From assembly GCA_907163375.1 (NCBI GenBank), contig CAJQUW010001625.1, positions 310,001-374,000 on the forward strand: a stretch of DNA of 64,000 nt. Direction: 5' to 3'. Both the position numbers and the translations under genes were made by a program. Of the stretch, positions 63,881 through 64,000 are shown piece after piece (position 1 is the first letter of the stretch; every line of letters starts with the position of its first letter). The notes beneath the pieces were generated by a model. The model did not search any database. It was not told where the DNA came from and was given only the letters and a program-made list of their open reading frames with translations. Source of the stretch: Prostheceraeus crozeri (lineage: Eukaryota > Platyhelminthes > Polycladida > Euryleptidae).

Positions 63881-64000
63881 ACATTGCTGTGTGACAAGTT
63901 CTCATGTTCATGTATACACGTACATTGTTGGCATATTTAGAAGTGGGTATCCACATAGCTATCCATATGGATATTTTAGCTGTATTCCCCACAGAATTAG

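Overview
This window is a gene-poor, AT-rich stretch of an animal (metazoan) genome, probably a marine invertebrate, filled with mobile elements. The evidence for this is GT-AG introns, TATA boxes, AATAAA signals, tRNA-derived SINE pieces, RTE- and CR1/L2-like LINE relics, Tc1/mariner, piggyBac and Crypton-like elements, and one long Polinton/Maverick. I recognise no ordinary host gene, and the species cannot be named from what I see.

The centre (17,704-40,647) is a 22.9-kb Polinton. It has a perfect 6-bp target duplication (GAAGTT), 5'-AG...CT-3' ends and terminal inverted repeats of about 580 bp that differ by only about five substitutions plus C/G-tract length. It therefore looks young and close to whole: the core reading frames are open, and at most one or two breaks are suspected, in the left accessory arm. 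From right to left on the minus strand it carries a lead protein, RING-like proteins, a DEDD-type exonuclease-like protein, a packaging ATPase, an integrase with chromodomain, a basic core-like protein, a double-jelly-roll-type capsid protein and an adenain-type protease. Two long paralogous proteins follow further left. A protein-primed family B DNA polymerase lies on the plus strand. The left arm (18.3-23.0 kb) holds repeats and small genes, each behind its own TATA box.

The most unusual part is a plus-strand island at 30.9-32.2 kb inside the Polinton. It encodes two related small proteins that look PC4-like, followed by a 181-residue protein that reads clearly as a TATA-binding protein with both repeats and a YEPELFP motif. 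Together with the conspicuous TATA boxes, the repeated promoter cassettes and the start-codon-splitting introns, this suggests that the element carries its own transcription-initiation kit.

Left flank (1-17.7 kb): a palindromic foldback repeat, a Tc1 element, an RTE-type LINE relic, a second LINE relic, a second foldback copy, a hairpin, a 71-bp foldback with an 8-bp target duplication, a broken mariner-like element and a MITE. Right flank (40.65-64 kb): a hairpin plus Crypton-like recombinase, a second Tc1 copy with an internal deletion, a LINE reverse transcriptase relic with two microsatellites, a DDE transposase relic, a 2.6-kb piggyBac, a mariner-like element with 184-bp inverted repeats, a second MITE copy, a short inverted-repeat element, and a second hairpin plus Crypton-like recombinase running to near the window end. 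All coding calls come from reading translations by eye; no database search was possible.
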